Assembly: GCF_900102685.1 (NCBI RefSeq)
Contig: NZ_FMZA01000004.1
Location: 1-64,000, forward strand
Reading direction: 5' to 3'
Length of the DNA: 64,000 bases
DNA from: Melghirimyces thermohalophilus
GTDB lineage: Bacteria; Bacillota; Bacilli; Thermoactinomycetales; DSM-45169
Below, one piece after another: positions 50,893-59,610 of this stretch (position 1 is the stretch's first letter; each line of letters starts with the position of its first letter). The notes under the pieces were generated by a model. That model had not been told where the DNA came from and did not search any database. It saw nothing but the letters and a program-made list of their open reading frames with translations. The translations under genes and the position numbers were made by a program.

Positions 50893-52130
50893 CAGTAACC
50901 CTCCTTAACAGGGATTCTCGACGATTTTTCCATCCCGATAAGAAGCAGCAAAACAGCGACCATCATCCCGGCCAACACCAACCAGGCCGGGGTGTAACCT
51001 CCCTGATCCACCACCCAGCCAAACAGCGGCGGGCCCAGAATGACGCCCCAAGAACCGATGGAAACGCTGAAACCGCTGGCCATGCCCGCCTGTTCCCGGG
51101 GAACCGACTCGGTGGCGGCGTTCATCCAGATCCCGTTAAATCCGGAGATGGAGAAGCCAAACACCACCACCAGCAGTAGAAACAAAAAGTACGGCACGTG
51201 TGGCGGCAACAGAGCAAAGATGACGCTTAATACGATCGTGATCAGCGTGATCCCCATCAACACGACCAAGCGCCGTCCCCCTAACAACCGATCGCTCACC
51301 CAGCCCCATATAATCCGGCCAGCAGACCCAGCCACCTCAGATACCACCAGGAGCGTGCCCGCCACATACAAAGGATATTCCAAGTGTTCATAAGCAAAAA
51401 AGACCACATAAGTACTGAGAACCAGGTTTCCCATGTTGAGCCCGACGGCGGCCAGGCTCAGCCACCACAGTGGACGACTTTTGGCCAGGGGACGAACCGA
51501 ATGAATCAGCGAAACGCCTTCGTTTTTCTTTCTCGGCGCGGCCTCTCGGGAATCCCGGTACAGGAGATAGACGAGCACGCCGACCCCACCGGTACAAAGA
51601 GCAGCGGCAATCAAGGATTCCCGCCAACCCCAGGTCATGGCCGCCGGAAGCAAGATCAGTGCGGCCAAGGCGGACCCTGCCGTCACTCCCGTCTGCTTGA
51701 TTCCCATCGCCGTCCCCCGCCTTTGCTGGGGGAACCAATAGATGATCCCCCGGTTGGTCACCGGGTGCATCCCGCCGTAAGCAAAACCGCCTACAACCAC
51801 AAAGAGAAGCAACCAGCCGAAAAAAGGAACGCCTGTCACCAGTATAAAACTGGCCGCCGCTGACAGGCACAAGATCAGGAGCATGATCCGTGAACCGTAT
51901 CGATCGGCAAAATAGCCCGATGGTAAATTAAAAAAAGACTGCCCCAGAAAAAGAGCAGCAGGCAACATCCCCACCTGTGCCTTCGTAATTGACAGGTCCT
52001 TCTCGATAAGCGGCCCCAACGGCGCCAACCCCCGTCCGAGAAAGGCGACTGCCACCTGGGCCGCCAGGAGGATTCCCAGCATCTTCCACGCCCGATAACT
52101 TTCATAAGGCGCTCCTTCACTCGACTCCAT
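50892..52130 (-). CDS. MFS transporter
   Basis: Major facilitator protein of 412 residues, 12 helices. Motifs: FLGRGLAPLGPLIEKDLSITKAQVGML in helix 1, the A-motif-like GYFADRYGSRIMLL between helices 2 and 3, and GRIIWGWVSDRLLGGRRL between 8 and 9. This anion or organic-acid exchanger style (NarK/OxlT-like) does not tell the substrate. It is coupled to mobB, which hints at an oxyanion linked to molybdenum enzymes, for example nitrate or a molybdate-dependent substrate, but this is weak inference. ATG 52130 follows GGGAGGGAGAGG. Confidence 0.88.
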   Translation of the reverse strand: MESSEGAPYESYRAWKMLGILLAAQVAVAFLGRGLAPLGPLIEKDLSITKAQVGMLPAALFLGQSFFNLPSGYFADRYGSRIMLLILCLSAAASFILVTGVPFFGWLLLFVVVGGFAYGGMHPVTNRGIIYWFPQQRRGTAMGIKQTGVTAGSALAALILLPAAMTWGWRESLIAAALCTGGVGVLVYLLYRDSREAAPRKKNEGVSLIHSVRPLAKSRPLWWLSLAAVGLNMGNLVLSTYVVFFAYEHLEYPLYVAGTLLVVSEVAGSAGRIIWGWVSDRLLGGRRLVVLMGITLITIVLSVIFALLPPHVPYFLFLLLVVVFGFSISGFNGIWMNAATESVPREQAGMASGFSVSIGSWGVILGPPLFGWVVDQGGYTPAWLVLAGMMVAVLLLLIGMEKSSRIPVKEGY

Positions 52131-52188
52131 TCCTCTCCCTCCCTCATCATGACCTTACCACGATTCTGCCACGATGTCTTTTATCAAC

Positions 52189-52222
52189 GAAAAAACAAAC
52201 CATGCACTGAACAGCGCATGGT
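52189..52222 (-). terminator. terminator after the 50-residue membrane protein gene
   Basis: Minus strand ACCATGC ... GCATGGT followed by TTGTTTTTT, 42 bases after the small gene. Confidence 0.8.
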
Positions 52223-52263
52223 CCATTCACCAGGATATACGGCCCCGGGACCAGAGGAATCAC

Positions 52264-52416
52264 TCAGAGCCCGGCGATCCAATTTAATCGAACTAAAACA
52301 ATATACGAAATCAGGGTGGCTCCCCAGAGTCCCAAACCGATCAGGATTCCATACAACTCCGGCTCCTCCAGATTCTCCACATCCTCCGAGATGAAATCCT
52401 CTTTCTGACAGTCCAA
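52264..52416 (-). CDS. 50-residue single-helix membrane protein
   Basis: Very short gene with a TTG start (52416) seven bases behind AGGGAGGT and its own terminator at 52189-52222. The product begins MDCQKEDFISEDVENLEEPE, an acidic cytoplasmic tail, and ends in one hydrophobic helix GILIGLGLWGATLISYIVLV followed by RLNWIAGL. No family is recognised. The small size, acidic tail plus C-terminal helix resemble regulatory micro-proteins or spore membrane peptides, but function is unknown. A 9-bp inverted repeat lies 30 bases upstream. Confidence 0.7.
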   Translation of the reverse strand: MDCQKEDFISEDVENLEEPELYGILIGLGLWGATLISYIVLVRLNWIAGL

Positions 52417-52445
52417 GGCCGACACCTCCCTGTCTCCCGTTTTAA

Positions 52446-52472
52446 AATAGGATTCTTCTTTCTAATCCTATT
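52446..52472. repeat. perfect 9-bp inverted repeat in the leader of the 50-residue gene
   Basis: AATAGGATT and AATCCTATT separated by nine bases, in the leader between apt and the small gene. An operator or RNA stem; no T-run suitable for termination of apt transcripts beyond TTTTAAAA. Confidence 0.55.
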
Positions 52473-52513
52473 CGGCATTTTCTCCCTGCATCCTCCTTAT
52501 TTTTCAACATTGC

Positions 52514-52549
52514 AAAAAACCCCCATTCCTGTAAAAGGGAAAGGGGGTG
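52514..52549 (-). terminator. terminator after apt
   Basis: Minus strand ACCCCCTTTCC ... GGAATGGGGGT followed by TTTTTT. Confidence 0.85.
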
Positions 52550-52570
52550 GTGCTGGATTCCGTCTATATA

Positions 52571-53083
52571 TCAGTATTGGATCAAGGTATAGATATCGAG
52601 GTCCGGTAACTTGGCCCGGCCATGGAGATAAGTCAGCTCGATCACAAAGGCGGCGCCGACCACATCCGCTTCCAATTGGCGAACCAGGTCTAGGGTGGCG
52701 TTGACGGTACCTCCGGTGGCCAACAAATCATCCACAATCAGCACCCGCTGGCCGGGGCGAATGGCATCCTTGTGAATCGCCAGCCGATCCTTGCCGTATT
52801 CGAGGCTATACCCGGTTTCCACCGTTTCACCCGGCAATTTTCCCGCCTTACGGACCGGGATAAAGCCGACACCCATGGCGTAGGCCAAGGGTGTGCCCAC
52901 CACAAAGCCGCGAGCCTCTGGACCGATCACCAGATCGATCTCCTTGCTCTTCAACTGTTCCACCATTTGATCGATCGCTGCGTGAAAAGCTTTCCCATCC
53001 TTCAAGAGAGTGGTGATATCCTTAAAATTGACACCCGGTTGGGGAAAGTCTTGAATCAACCGGATTTTTTCTTTAAAGTCCAT
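52571..53083 (-). CDS. apt: adenine phosphoribosyltransferase
   Basis: Purine salvage enzyme converting adenine and PRPP to AMP. The 170-residue protein has the standard sequence: FPQPGVNFKDITTLLKD, IGPEARGFVVGTPLAYAMG, RKAGKLPGE and the PRPP-binding VLIVDDLLATGGTVNA. It follows recJ by 12 bases on the same strand, the usual Bacillus order, and is closed by a terminator at 52514. The relA/spoT gene that often comes next is absent here; a tiny membrane protein and an MFS transporter follow instead. Confidence 0.97.
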   Translation of the reverse strand: MDFKEKIRLIQDFPQPGVNFKDITTLLKDGKAFHAAIDQMVEQLKSKEIDLVIGPEARGFVVGTPLAYAMGVGFIPVRKAGKLPGETVETGYSLEYGKDRLAIHKDAIRPGQRVLIVDDLLATGGTVNATLDLVRQLEADVVGAAFVIELTYLHGRAKLPDLDIYTLIQY

Positions 53084-53095
53084 GTTTGCTCCTCC

Positions 53096-55429
53096 TCATT
53101 TCGGATCACCCGAAATCACCGAAACCGTTCTCTGACAAAGTTCTTTGTATGAAGAATAAACAAAAGCATGTTGGACCTGTTCCCGTTCCTGCTGTTGGCA
53201 GTAAAGATGCGATTCGCTCAAGGGGCGTTTGGCAGGTTGCGGAACCACGTCCAGCTGATGGTCGGTAAGGTGTACAAAGCCCAGTTCATCAAATACCCGC
53301 AGCATAAAAGCCACCCCCCGTGGGGACAGTCCCGTTCGTCGCGACAACCCTTTAAGCTCCGAAGGAACCTGATACTGCTTTTTTCTCAGCAAATATGCGT
53401 ACAGACGTTTAAATTGTTCACGGTCAGGCGTGCGGGCTAAGCTGCCGTCCAATTCCGCATCCCCGAAGGCGAAATATACCCGTTTTACATCGGAACACTT
53501 CTGAAGCAACCGGTTAAAAGCTTCCACTGACGGAGGCAGATCGACCAAAACCAGCTGATGAACAGGGGGAAGGGAGGACATTTCCTCTATCTTTCCCCAC
53601 AATAAGACCCGGGATGTCGATAGCCAGTTGGCGGCGCGGGGTTCCTTCCGGAACACAAAAACGGATCCGGACTGTGCAGCCAAGCGCCGGAACTGATCCG
53701 ACTTATCCCGGTTGCTCCTCCAGTCAAACACCTGCAGATGAGGTACCGCGATATCCCTAATGATCAGCTGAGGAATCCGCCGATTGTTCCACTCGTTGAT
53801 GGATAGCTCCCCTAACAATTCCGGTGCGGCGGAGGGCGCTATCTCTTCGGCCAGTTCCCCCAACCGAAAACCCACCGCCTCTAAGACACGATCCCCATCT
53901 TTTAAGGTCAGTTTCAGATGGTTTTTTTCCCTACCGATCAACTGCATCCGGGAAAGGCCCGCTCCCGTGATCCGGAACTGAGGCGTCGGATTGCCCACAC
54001 CGTAAGGGGCTAACCGTTCCAACTCCTGGATCAGGTCCACATCCACATCGCCGATTGTCAAGTCGGCCTCCACTCGGGACAAGGGGATATAATCTTCCTC
54101 CTGCAGCCAGTCCCCGGCGATCTGATCCAGCCGGCGGTGCAGTTTGAGGAGGTTTTCCCGAGGAAGGGACATGCCAGCCGCCATTTCGTGACCTCCAAAG
54201 TGGGGCAAGAGATCGGCACATTCCGTCAATGCCCGATACATATCCAGACCGGCGATACTCCGAGCCGAACCCTTGGCCATGCCTGTTTCTTCGTCGATCC
54301 CCAATACGATCGTCGGACGATAATACTTCTCCACCAGCCGGGAGGCGACAATTCCGATCACACCCACATTCCATCCCGGGGCTGCCACCAGGATAAAACG
54401 GCGGTAGCGGTCGGGATCCGCCTCCACCATCGCCGTCGCTTCCCGGGTAATCTCTTCCACCAACTGTTGTCGCTCCCGATTCAATCGGTCCAGCTCTTCC
54501 GCCATGGACTGGGCTTCTTCCCGGTCTTCGGTCAGCAACAGTTCCACAGCAATACCGGCCGACTCCAACCGACCGCTGGCATTGATCCGGGGACCGAGGG
54601 AGAAACCGACATGTCCGGCCCCGACGGGAGGTTTCACTCCAGAAGCTTCCATCAAAGCGGTTAGACCCGGGTTTCTCTGCTGATTCATCCGTTCCAGACC
54701 CAGCGAGGCGATGATCCGATTTTCATCCAACAGCGGGACCAGATCAGCAATTGTCCCCAATGCCGCCAGGTCCAACACTTCTTCCGGGAGGGAGCCCAAG
54801 AGGGCATGGGCCACCTTTAGCGCCACCCCCACCCCTGCCAGCATGTCAAAAGGATATGGGCAACCCGGCTTTTTGGGATTGATCACCGCATAAGCATCGG
54901 GCAGAATTTCTGGGGGTTCGTGGTGGTCGGTAATGATCAGGTCCAACCCTAACTCCTTCGCCACCTCGGCTTCCGCCGCAGCGCTGATACCGGTATCCAC
55001 CGAGATTACCAGCTGTACCCCTGCCTCCTTCGCCTGTTTGAGCGCCTCTTCGTTGAGACCGTATCCTTCGGTAAAGCGGTTGGGTATGTAATAATCGACG
55101 TCTGCGCTGAGGCGCCTGAAAACCATCATCATCAGGCTGGTGCTGCTAACGCCGTCCGCATCGTAGTCACCATAGACCAGAATTCGTTCCCGCCGGTCGA
55201 GTGCTTCCCGAATTCGGGCCACCGCCTCCTTCATCCCGTCCAGCAAAAACGGATCGTACATATCCGAACCATCCGCCTGAAGAAACTGACGGGCTTGTTG
55301 CGGCTCGGTCAGTCCACGGTTGGCCAGGAGACGGGCGATTAGAGGATGCACCTCCAATTCCTCCGCCAACTGTCGGATGAGAGGCTCTTTTGCCTCAACC
55401 GGCTGCCATCGTGTTTTCGATCGTAGCAA
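53096..55429 (-). CDS. recJ: single-stranded-DNA-specific exonuclease RecJ
   Basis: 5'-3' single-strand exonuclease for recombination and repair, 777 residues. The DHH motifs are clear: ILVYGDYDADGVSSTSLMM near residue 80, ISVDTGISA, IITDHHEPPE, then GVGVALK and the DHHA1 region with GLDMYRALTECADLLPHFGGHEMAAGMSL. An OB-like domain (RMQLIGREKNHLKLTLKDGDRVLEAVGF) and the extra C-terminal region found in Bacillus RecJ (ending near VYSSYKELCQRTVSVI) follow. TTG 55429 behind GGGAGGTGG is favoured; an extended -10 box (TATGCTATAAT, 55458-55468) lies just upstream. Confidence 0.94.
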   Translation of the reverse strand: MLRSKTRWQPVEAKEPLIRQLAEELEVHPLIARLLANRGLTEPQQARQFLQADGSDMYDPFLLDGMKEAVARIREALDRRERILVYGDYDADGVSSTSLMMMVFRRLSADVDYYIPNRFTEGYGLNEEALKQAKEAGVQLVISVDTGISAAAEAEVAKELGLDLIITDHHEPPEILPDAYAVINPKKPGCPYPFDMLAGVGVALKVAHALLGSLPEEVLDLAALGTIADLVPLLDENRIIASLGLERMNQQRNPGLTALMEASGVKPPVGAGHVGFSLGPRINASGRLESAGIAVELLLTEDREEAQSMAEELDRLNRERQQLVEEITREATAMVEADPDRYRRFILVAAPGWNVGVIGIVASRLVEKYYRPTIVLGIDEETGMAKGSARSIAGLDMYRALTECADLLPHFGGHEMAAGMSLPRENLLKLHRRLDQIAGDWLQEEDYIPLSRVEADLTIGDVDVDLIQELERLAPYGVGNPTPQFRITGAGLSRMQLIGREKNHLKLTLKDGDRVLEAVGFRLGELAEEIAPSAAPELLGELSINEWNNRRIPQLIIRDIAVPHLQVFDWRSNRDKSDQFRRLAAQSGSVFVFRKEPRAANWLSTSRVLLWGKIEEMSSLPPVHQLVLVDLPPSVEAFNRLLQKCSDVKRVYFAFGDAELDGSLARTPDREQFKRLYAYLLRKKQYQVPSELKGLSRRTGLSPRGVAFMLRVFDELGFVHLTDHQLDVVPQPAKRPLSESHLYCQQQEREQVQHAFVYSSYKELCQRTVSVISGDPK

Positions 55430-55457
55430 TAGGGAACCACCTCCCTTGCCGTTTTTT

Positions 55458-55468
55458 ATTATAGCATA
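55458..55468 (-). promoter_or_regulatory. extended -10 promoter element of recJ
   Basis: On the minus strand TATGCTATAAT, 29 bases before the recJ start codon; no strong -35 element. Confidence 0.6.
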
Positions 55469-55483
55469 CCGAAGTTGACCCGG

Positions 55484-55515
55484 AAAAAAGGAAGTGACAG
55501 ACAAAATCACTTCCT
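55484..55515 (-). terminator. terminator of the 44-residue gene
   Basis: Minus strand GGAAGTGA-9-TCACTTCC followed by TTTTTT, directly after the stop at 55518. Confidence 0.92.
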
Positions 55516-55517
55516 GT

Positions 55518-55652
55518 TTAACCGATGGATTCAGTTATCTCCGTATGTATCGCATTCATCTTTTCACCAAAACCATCCGAAGAGGGGATGGAGATCATCA
55601 CGAGACCTTCCAACAAGATCTCTTCCCGATGCAAAAACATAGCTTTACTCAT
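55518..55652 (-). CDS. 44-residue protein of unknown function
   Basis: Small gene with GGAGTGG six bases before ATG 55652 and an ideal terminator right after its stop. The peptide MSKAMFLHREEILLEGLVMI plus ISIPSSDGFGEKMNAIHTEITESIG has no membrane helix, and no family is recognised. It follows the metal-transporter gene on the same strand; the 150 bases between them contain overlapping short frames, one of which ends in an ATGA overlap with this start (see findings). Expression as part of the CDF transcript is possible. Confidence 0.65.
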   Translation of the reverse strand: MSKAMFLHREEILLEGLVMISIPSSDGFGEKMNAIHTEITESIG

Positions 55653-55803
55653 GGGTATCCACTCCTTCTTTTTGTTTTTTGACAACCCAGCAATAAAAGG
55701 CTTGGGCAAGGAGTGGCTTCGAGAAGAACTGGTTGAATGTCGTCTTGATAATATCCTTCAATTTGTTCTTCGTTAGCCCAAGCTGTTGTTACTAGTGCTC
55801 CTT

Positions 55804-56718
55804 TCAAAAATCATCCTGCTGGTGATGTTTCGAGCGGTAGGGGTTGATGTGAACAAAAACGTTGGAGACATGATGAAAATCTTTCATCAGTCGCTCCTTC
55901 ACTTCTTTTCCCACCCGATGCCCTTCTTCTACTGTGATTCCAGGTTCCACCGCCACCTTCACATCGACGATCACGTAAAAGCCGTGTTCTCTGGCCAGCA
56001 ATTCATCCACCCGCAACACCCCGTCCACTTTGGCGGCGGCTTCCACCAGGTCCTGGGCATCCTCATCATGAAGCACATGGTCCAAGGTGTTGTGAATCGA
56101 CTCTTTCGCCAAATGATAAGCCATGCGCAGAACCAACAGGGAGACCAATACCCCTGCGATCGGGTCCAGATAAAGCAAAAAGGAGATCCCCCATCGTTCC
56201 CCCAAAACCGCACCGCCGATCCCCACCAGGGCTGCGATGGAGGAATAAACATCGGACCGGTGTTCCCAGGCATTGGCGATAACCGCCTGACTGCCGATGC
56301 GCTTGCCTAGGCGATATTTGTATTGGAACATGCCTTCCTTGGCCAGCATTGACACCAGGGCGGCAATCACCGCCAAACCGCCCGGGGCTTCGATAGGTTC
56401 AAACAGTGCTTGAAAGGATTGATAACCGATCTCCAGGCCCACCACCCCAAGCAGGACGGACACGATGATCGCCGCGATGGATTCCGCTTTTCCATGGCCG
56501 TATGGATGATCTTTGTCCGGCGGCACCTTGGCCACACGGACACCGATCAGCACAGCCAAGGAACCGACCACGTCCGAAGCGGAATGGACGGCATCCGCCA
56601 ACAAGGCCCGGCTGTTGGCAATCAGACCGATACTCCCTTTCAGAATCGCCAACAGGAGATTACCGACAATCCCGACCCATGCCCCCCATTCCGCTTTGCG
56701 TACCCGTTCCCGATCCAT
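55804..56718 (-). CDS. cation diffusion facilitator (CDF) metal transporter
   Basis: Cation/proton antiporter exporting zinc, iron or manganese, 304 residues. Six helices with the metal motifs LLADAVHSASDVVGS and WEHRSDVYSSI, the HPYGHGKAESIAA loop, then a cytoplasmic ferredoxin-like domain (VDGVLRVDELLAREHGFYVIVDVKVAVEP) and a His-rich tail HHQQDDF. Closest in layout to B. subtilis YeaB/MneS and YdfM/MneP manganese exporters. ATG 56718 follows GGGAGATG; the longer frame overlaps the terminator hairpin. Confidence 0.92.
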   Translation of the reverse strand: MDRERVRKAEWGAWVGIVGNLLLAILKGSIGLIANSRALLADAVHSASDVVGSLAVLIGVRVAKVPPDKDHPYGHGKAESIAAIIVSVLLGVVGLEIGYQSFQALFEPIEAPGGLAVIAALVSMLAKEGMFQYKYRLGKRIGSQAVIANAWEHRSDVYSSIAALVGIGGAVLGERWGISFLLYLDPIAGVLVSLLVLRMAYHLAKESIHNTLDHVLHDEDAQDLVEAAAKVDGVLRVDELLAREHGFYVIVDVKVAVEPGITVEEGHRVGKEVKERLMKDFHHVSNVFVHINPYRSKHHQQDDF

Positions 56719-56734
56719 CGTTTCATCTCCCGAA

Positions 56735-56761
56735 AAATGGAGCCGCGGGAATCCCGCGGCT
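56735..56761 (-). terminator. hairpin between secF and the CDF gene
   Basis: GCCGCGGGA-ATCCCGCGGC palindrome followed on the minus strand by CCATTTTT. It can end the secD-secF transcript. Confidence 0.75.
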
Positions 56762-56796
56762 GTCTCCATTACAGTTTATGGCCGGTACACCATTTT

Positions 56797-57705
56797 TTAT
56801 TCGGCAGTCTGGGCTTTCATTTTTTCCTTCGCCATCGAGCGCCACTTCCAGGTGATCCAGATCTGGCTGGCGATAAAGATGGAAGAGTAGGTCCCGGCAG
56901 CCAGTCCCATCAGCAAGGCTAAGGAGAAGTAGCGGATACTCTCCCCGCCGAAGATAAACAGGGCAGTGGCAGCAAAGACCGTGGTAAAGGAGGTACTGAG
57001 GGAACGGACCAGCACCTGCCCGATACTGTCGTTGACCGTTTTTTTCAGCTCATCCCAGGTTTTCGGCTTATTAAAATTCATGTTCTCCCTGATCCGGTCA
57101 TAGATGACGATCGTATCGTTGATGGAGTAACCGACGATGGTGAGTATAGCGGCGATAAAGACCAAATCCACTTCCCACTGGAAGATGGAGAACATCCCGA
57201 TCACGAACAACGCATCGTGAAGCAAAGCGATCACTGCCGATACCCCAAACCGGTATTCAAAGCGGATGGTGATATAGAGGATGATCGCCAGCGCGGCCAA
57301 CAACACGGAGATGATGGCATTTCGCGCCAGCTCCCGCCCGATCACCGGGTCCACCTTCTGCTCATTCACCCCGACGTTCTTATTGTATTCCGCCTGGAAT
57401 TTCTTTTCGATCTCGCCTACCTCATCCGGTGACAACACCTGACTGGTGCGGAAGACAAGAATATCGTCGTTGGTTCCCGCTTTGCGAGCATCGGGACTGT
57501 TGTAACCTAGCTCCTCCAAATAATCCTTGGCCACTTCTAAGTTGTATGCCTGACCGATGTTGACATCGACACGGGTCCCGCTGACAAAGTCCACACCCAG
57601 GTTGAGCCCCTGGAACATGAGGGAGAGCAACCCCGCCACCAGAAATACTGCGGAGGACAACATAAACCATTTTCTGTGCTTGACAAAATCCAGCTTATAG
57701 TTCAC
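56797..57705 (-). CDS. secF: protein translocase subunit SecF
   Basis: Membrane subunit of the SecDF complex, which uses the proton-motive force to pull exported proteins through SecYEG; 302 residues, six helices. After the first helix comes the periplasmic domain (GLNLGVDFVSGTRVDVNIGQAYNLEVAKDYL), then NAIISVLLAALAIILYITIRF and the conserved GYSINDTIVIYDRIRENMN. Separate secD and secF genes overlap, whereas in B. subtilis they are fused. GTG 57705 is chosen; GTG 57714 is too near the GGAG. Confidence 0.95.
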   Translation of the reverse strand: MNYKLDFVKHRKWFMLSSAVFLVAGLLSLMFQGLNLGVDFVSGTRVDVNIGQAYNLEVAKDYLEELGYNSPDARKAGTNDDILVFRTSQVLSPDEVGEIEKKFQAEYNKNVGVNEQKVDPVIGRELARNAIISVLLAALAIILYITIRFEYRFGVSAVIALLHDALFVIGMFSIFQWEVDLVFIAAILTIVGYSINDTIVIYDRIRENMNFNKPKTWDELKKTVNDSIGQVLVRSLSTSFTTVFAATALFIFGGESIRYFSLALLMGLAAGTYSSIFIASQIWITWKWRSMAKEKMKAQTAE

Positions 57706-58936
57706 CGATTTCACTCTCCTTCACACCAAACCAGCCGGGATGGCGGAACAGATTGGACCGGACCAACAGATTCAACATGATCCGGGACAAGGCTACCGCT
57801 GTCAGGAAGCTGACCACGATCCCGGTGATGAGAGAGACGGCGAAACCGCGCACGCTGGATGTCCCGAAGTAGAACAACACGGCCGCGGCGATGATGGTGG
57901 TGATATTGGCGTCGAGAATGGTCAGGAACGAACGACGGGAACCGGCGCGTAAGGCCGACGAGATTCTCTTCCCGTAGCGCATCTCTTCTTTGATCCGCTC
58001 ATACATGATGATGTTAGCATCGACGGCCATACCCACCCCTAGGATTAGCGCGGCGATCCCCGGCAGGGTGAGAGTCACCTGCAAGAGGGAGAAGGCGAGC
58101 AGCACCAGATAGGTATAGCTGATCAGGGTGAGGACCGCCACCAGCCCGGGCAATCGGTAATAACCGATCACAAAGATAAAGATGATCAAAACGCCATAAA
58201 GGCCTGCTTCCACACTTTGTTGAAGCGACTCCTTCCCTAGGGAGGCATCGACAGCGAAACTATGTATCTCCTTCAGATCGACGGGTAGCGCACCAGCATT
58301 CAACAGCTCTGCCAACTCCTGAGCTTCTTCGGCGGTGAAATTGCCGCTGATGATGGCTTCCCCGTTGGGGATCGCTTCCTGAATCACTGGAGCGGACAAC
58401 TGCTGCTCGTCCAGATAGATCGGTATCGGCTGGCCGATATATTTTTGTGTCAGCTTTTTAAATTTATCCGCACTTTTAAACTGAACGGTGACCGCAGGCT
58501 GACCGCTCTGATCATAATCCTGTTTGGCCCCGCCTTCTTTCAGATCGGACCCATCCATCAAAACCTTCTTTCCGTCCGGCGTGCGGAAGGTGAGTTTCGC
58601 CGGCTTACCGAGCACTTCCCGGGCTTTGTCCTGATCCTTCACCCCGGCTAGCTGCACCCGGATCCGGTCCTCCCCTTCCACAGTGATCTGGGGTTCCGTC
58701 ACCCCCAAAACGTCGATCCGTCGACTTAAGGCCTGAGCGGTGTCCTTCAGCGTATTTTCCGTGATTTTCTGCCCTTTTTCCTGGGGCTGGGCTTCGTACA
58801 GAACTTCAAAACCGCCTTGCAAGTCCAACCCCAAAGTGATATCCTGGGCCACCTGTTTTCCGGTCAAGAGAACCGTTGCCAGGATAGCGATCACCAGCAG
58901 GGAAAAGATCACGATCTTCCCCTTGCGAACCCTCAT
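57695..58936 (-). CDS. secD: protein translocase subunit SecD
   Basis: Partner of SecF, 413 residues with six helices and a large external P1 domain. Features: LGLDLQGGFEVLYEA near residue 33, ALSRRIDVLGVTEPQITVEGEDRIRVQLAGVKD, ISGNFTAEEAQELAELLNAGALPVDL, and GMAVDANIIMYERIKEEMRYG with the proton-path Asp. ATG 58936 behind AGGAGG is preferred over a TTG at 58966. Overlaps secF by 11 bases. Confidence 0.96.
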   Translation of the reverse strand: MRVRKGKIVIFSLLVIAILATVLLTGKQVAQDITLGLDLQGGFEVLYEAQPQEKGQKITENTLKDTAQALSRRIDVLGVTEPQITVEGEDRIRVQLAGVKDQDKAREVLGKPAKLTFRTPDGKKVLMDGSDLKEGGAKQDYDQSGQPAVTVQFKSADKFKKLTQKYIGQPIPIYLDEQQLSAPVIQEAIPNGEAIISGNFTAEEAQELAELLNAGALPVDLKEIHSFAVDASLGKESLQQSVEAGLYGVLIIFIFVIGYYRLPGLVAVLTLISYTYLVLLAFSLLQVTLTLPGIAALILGVGMAVDANIIMYERIKEEMRYGKRISSALRAGSRRSFLTILDANITTIIAAAVLFYFGTSSVRGFAVSLITGIVVSFLTAVALSRIMLNLLVRSNLFRHPGWFGVKESEIGEL

Positions 58937-59013
58937 GCTGACCTTCCTCCTTCTCTTCGAAGACAACCATGCCCATTATCCCAATACCGAGAAAATATGT
59001 CAATTTATGGGAT

Positions 59014-59057
59014 ACAAAAACACAGGCGATTATTTTTCCTCGCCTGTGTTTTTGTAT
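59014..59057. terminator. terminator overlapping the end of comN
   Basis: AAAAACACAGGCGA ... TCGCCTGTGTTTTTG, a nearly symmetric hairpin that includes the stop codon and last codons of comN. Confidence 0.88.
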
Positions 59058-59323
59058 ACGCTCACCATCAACCAGTTCATAAACCGCGTCGCTTTTAAGG
59101 ATAAAATGTCGTTAACCAACCGGTTCAGCCTCGGCCAACCGCTGCGATAGCTTTCGGAAACACAGGCCCAGACCTGTTCGCCGGTCACATTTTCATATCC
59201 GTAATAACGGAACTCCGCCGCTTTACTGTTACACAGGTCTTCAATGCACTTCATCAAATCCGACTCGCTCAAAAGCTCCACCGACTGCTGGCGCCGGTTG
59301 CTGACGGGTTTCAGATTTGCCAA
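59030..59323 (-). CDS. comN: post-transcriptional regulator ComN-like
   Basis: Small protein of 97 residues. Its sequence (SESDLMKCIEDLCNSKAAEFRYYGYENVTGEQVWACVSESY, then RLNRLVNDILSLKATRFMNWL) matches my memory of the ComN/YrzD family, in B. subtilis located between secDF and spoVB exactly as here and known to act on comE mRNA together with DivIVA. Start is TTG 59323 behind GGAGG. Because the comE operon is not in the window, a competence function is not shown. Confidence 0.82.
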   Translation of the reverse strand: MANLKPVSNRRQQSVELLSESDLMKCIEDLCNSKAAEFRYYGYENVTGEQVWACVSESYRSGWPRLNRLVNDILSLKATRFMNWLMVSVYKNTGEEK

Positions 59324-59538
59324 CCCCTCTCCCTCCTTTGCACAGAATGAGAACCCTTGAAAGCATAAAGGCCCGGGACCGGCGGGCGATCCCATCCGCC
59401 ACCCGGGACTTGTCCACGGTGGGGTGCTCCCCCGTGGATCGAGTAACGAACCTGCCAACGATTTGTATCCCTAGGATCAATTATATGGCCGCGGCGCGTG
59501 AACAGCAAGGGCAAGTCCCGGATCCAGCCTTTCTTTCA

Positions 59539-59570
59539 GTCATGAAGCTGGGGGACAGGCGCATAAGCTT
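59539..59570 (+). promoter_or_regulatory. candidate sigma-E promoter of spoVB
   Basis: GTCATGAA (59539-59546), a 15-base spacer and CATAAGCTT (59562-59570) resemble sigma-E elements (GTCATATT and CATACANT). The spoVB start is 41 bases downstream. Confidence 0.45.
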
Positions 59571-59610
59571 GTATCACAAGCAAACTGCGGAAAAAGAAGG
59601 GGGTCCGGTT

